From Ganoderma boninense (lineage: Eukaryota; Basidiomycota; Agaricomycetes; Polyporales; Polyporaceae), in NCBI GenBank assembly GCA_002900995.3, contig CM035304.1:6154134-6218133 (forward strand): a DNA stretch of 64,000 nt. The letters run 5' to 3'. A model generated the notes under the pieces. The model was not told where the DNA came from and searched no databases. It worked only from the letters and a program-made list of their open reading frames with translations. The position numbers were made by a program, and so were the translations under genes. This document shows, one piece after another, positions 61,900 through 64,000 of this stretch (the first letter of the stretch is position 1; the number at the start of each line of letters is the position of its first letter).

Positions 61900-63130
61900 T
61901 TGGGCCTTATATTGGAGGTGTCCATGGGACGAGGGGGTCCGGTTAACCGGTTAAGACGTGAGTGCAGCCCCGTTGACGATGCTTGGAGGCAATGTTCATT
62001 TGCTAGGGGCCATGCCGGGCACTGCTCCGCGCGGCAAAGCAAGCCTGGATCCACGTTCGAGTTTAGTCAAGATAGCGAAGGAGCACTACCATGTTTGATT
62101 TGCCACGAAGGTGGACAGAGTTGCAGAAGGCGAATCCGTGTCCCGTCGCAGCAACCTTAGCCGGGAAGGTCCCGTCGAACCTTGTTAGGCCACCGGACGT
62201 TTCAGGTACCCCCAGTCTATTTCCGACCATCCTAGGGACGACGCTCTAACTGATGCGATGTGCCAGCGAAGTCGGGTAAGTACAGTATACAACAGACATT
62301 AGTAGCACTTACCAACCAACATCACTGTCGCAGGTACTACGCACTTCGAGCAATGGTCGTAACACCAGCCCGGGATGCGAATTGTGACGTCCCTGCGAGA
62401 AATCTGGGCTGGAGCGAAGCTGTGACGTCAGGAAGGTCTCGGAGAGCTGATGGGTTCCATTCCAGCTATTGGACGCGGCGTGAACACGACACCGTGACCC
62501 GATGACGAGCGCGTGTATTGATCGCTGCCGCCGTGCGGGCACAGCGTCCTTGTAAGATGAAACTCGAGGCCTCTGGCATGCGCCTGTGCGCAACCCACAA
62601 CCCTGAGCTCCGGTTCGTATAACCTTCGTCGTGTTGGCTGACAAACTGCGGCGGTCGGTGACAAGTTTGAAATCGTTTTTGCTGGGAAGAGCATCTTACC
62701 AGCCATCCAGTACCGTCGGGACACCAAAGGGCCGACTTTATCTCTGAAGGTCTGGGTCATTGTGAAATGTGAGTAGCGACATCAGCGAGGTGGGACGAAG
62801 AGTGGGAGTCAAGGTACTTGCAAGCGTTCGCCGAGTGCGCATGCAAGTTCAAGTTGAAGCCGCCGTGAAGCCGCCGGTCGGCCCTCTTCGGGTGTTGCTG
62901 CGGGCGCCTATTACATACTCATTGGAGCGGTCACCAAGTCCCCAAGTCCGACGGTGGGGGCCCCCCCGGCCATCACCATCTTCTCGAGTCTCCCTCGCCA
63001 GTGCTTCGAGTATACCTAACGTCGCAACCTCATTCACACTGATGAAGTTGACTCCCTCATTTTGTCTTCAAGTTGGCGGGGTAGGTGCACGTCAGCCGGC
63101 GGTGAGCGCATCCCCTACTACCTCTCCTGC
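61900..63130. other. Region without a supported gene
   Basis: Short frames only. A minus-strand stretch MTQTFRDKVGPLVSRRYWMA followed by a GTAAGA donor (62,760-62,697) could be a first exon, but no continuation was found. Confidence 0.25.
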
Positions 63131-63132
63131 TC

Positions 63133-63990
63133 CATCAGCAAAAGCGCTAACCCGTGGAAATGCAGTTACCACGCCTGCCCAGGTTTGCATACCATAACGG
63201 GGCGGGTGGAGTTTGCAATGCATCACCTTGCAGCTGCAAACCTGCAATTGGCGAGGTTGTAGTCATTATGTCAGGGCTACGATATTCAATGCCATTGTAT
63301 TATCATAAAATCGTCAAGGATTTGATAGTCAATAACCTTGTAATCTGTCCGCCGGTTCGAGGGAAAACATGGTGGCGGGCGGGCGGTTCGACTCGGAGTC
63401 CTGGGGCCCTTCGGCGCTTCACTCCATTCCGCATCGTCTCTTCTCCCCCACCACTGTCGGCACTCCACTTGGTTCATCATTGTCGCTCTCTTCCCTTGCA
63501 GCTATGTAACCTGTCGCGTTCGACCCTCAATACCCACATCCATATCTGAGCAGGATGCACCGCGACACGCCCACAATGCCCTCTGAGATGTGAGCAAGTC
63601 AAAAATTCGGGTCGATGCCCTTGATATGGTGAGCGATTACTTATTCTCCCCGCATTAGCAGGCTACATATGCAGAGAGGAGGCAGCTGCGATGGTTCCGT
63701 ATGGCTGATTTGTCAGTGTTGGGTGGCCCGTGCGTTTTCACGGGGCCCGGGCTCAGCCTTGGCGGTAAGTTCAATACCTGTCACTCGATTATCCTGCCCT
63801 TTATAACACTGCTCCCTCCTCGCCGCTCCTCCGAAAACCTCTTTCTTTTCGCCCACCATCACCTATCCATTCAATATTGAGTTCCACATTTTCGTTACCG
63901 GGGTCTTGTGAACATATCCCCAAAGTTGTACTGATTACCATCCTCCCGCAGGATATACAATGCCGACCTGACCCCAACGTCCCCCGGTAA
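63133..63990 (+). repeat. Dispersed repeat, copy 2 (runs to the window edge)
   Basis: Begins CATCAGCAAAAGCGCTAACC and follows copy 1 (31666-) closely through GTTTGCAATGCATCACCTTG to about 63,360 (TTTGATAGTCAATAACCTTG), then loosely through TCATTGTCGCTCTCTTCCCT and GGGTGGCCCGTGCGTTTTCA (about 63,720-63,745). Confidence 0.7.
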
Positions 63991-64000
63991 GTCCCTATAT

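Noticed and set aside
31666..63990. Copies at 31.7 and 63.1 kb as the two LTRs of one retrotransposon
   Set aside because: They are 31 kb apart, enclose ordinary genes, diverge strongly after ~220 bp, and lack TG...CA ends or primer-binding sites.

Overview
The window is fungal nuclear DNA from a mushroom-forming basidiomycete, most likely a polypore or close relative (Agaricomycetes). The support is: genes densely interrupted by 50-100 nt introns with GT(A/G)NGT donors; a polyporopepsin-type aspartic protease; a DUF6534-type membrane protein; a ubiquitin-like protein family common in basidiomycetes; and many single-pass membrane proteins ending in a PPPY motif. There is no rRNA, tRNA or CRISPR array that I can support.

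Layout. 0-3.2 kb: a tandem pair of ubiquitin-like genes, the first decayed. 3.8-4.9 kb: a single-pass membrane protein (minus). 5.6-7.7 kb: an intronless one-ORF element with a 30-nt poly(A) tail and a 15-bp target-site duplication. 8.8-16 kb: two paralogous wall-sensor-like membrane genes (PY-1, PY-2) around a small secreted protein gene (X1) and a repeat unit (A). 16.7-19.2 kb: enolase, the one obvious housekeeping gene, with a 901-nt intron. 19.6-24.1 kb: two more copies of the repeat unit (B inverted, C direct). 26-28.4 kb: a second X gene (X2), split by a 1.5 kb inverted-repeat element packed with TGCGTC motifs. 29.5-31.4 kb, 34.9-36.1 kb, 38.0-39.3 kb and 41.9-42.9 kb: five further PY-family genes, at least two broken. 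43.4-44.9 kb: secreted aspartic protease. 45-48.9 kb: no clear gene. 48.9-54.4 kb: tandem duplicate MFS transporters of the anion:cation symporter (allantoate permease-like) type. 54.8-56.2 kb: a second inverted-repeat element. 56.7-59.4 kb: a sugar-porter-family MFS transporter. 59.9-61.8 kb: a DUF6534-like seven-helix protein. 31.7 kb and 63.1 kb: two copies of a diverged dispersed repeat.

The main biological signal is the PY array: at least seven related membrane proteins with a common plan (Kre9/Knh1-like beta domain where present, Ser/Thr stalk, one membrane helix, phase-1 introns, a GGVRLAGG-like box and a C-terminal LPPPYSS motif). The PPxY motif suggests WW-domain, Rsp5-type ubiquitin-ligase recognition, so these could be surface sensors or adaptors whose turnover is controlled from the cytosol. 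That is inference. The array is expanding and decaying at once: minisatellites, a 32-bp tandem duplication, frameshifts, mobile insertions and segmental duplications all fall inside it, while the transporter block on the right looks stable.
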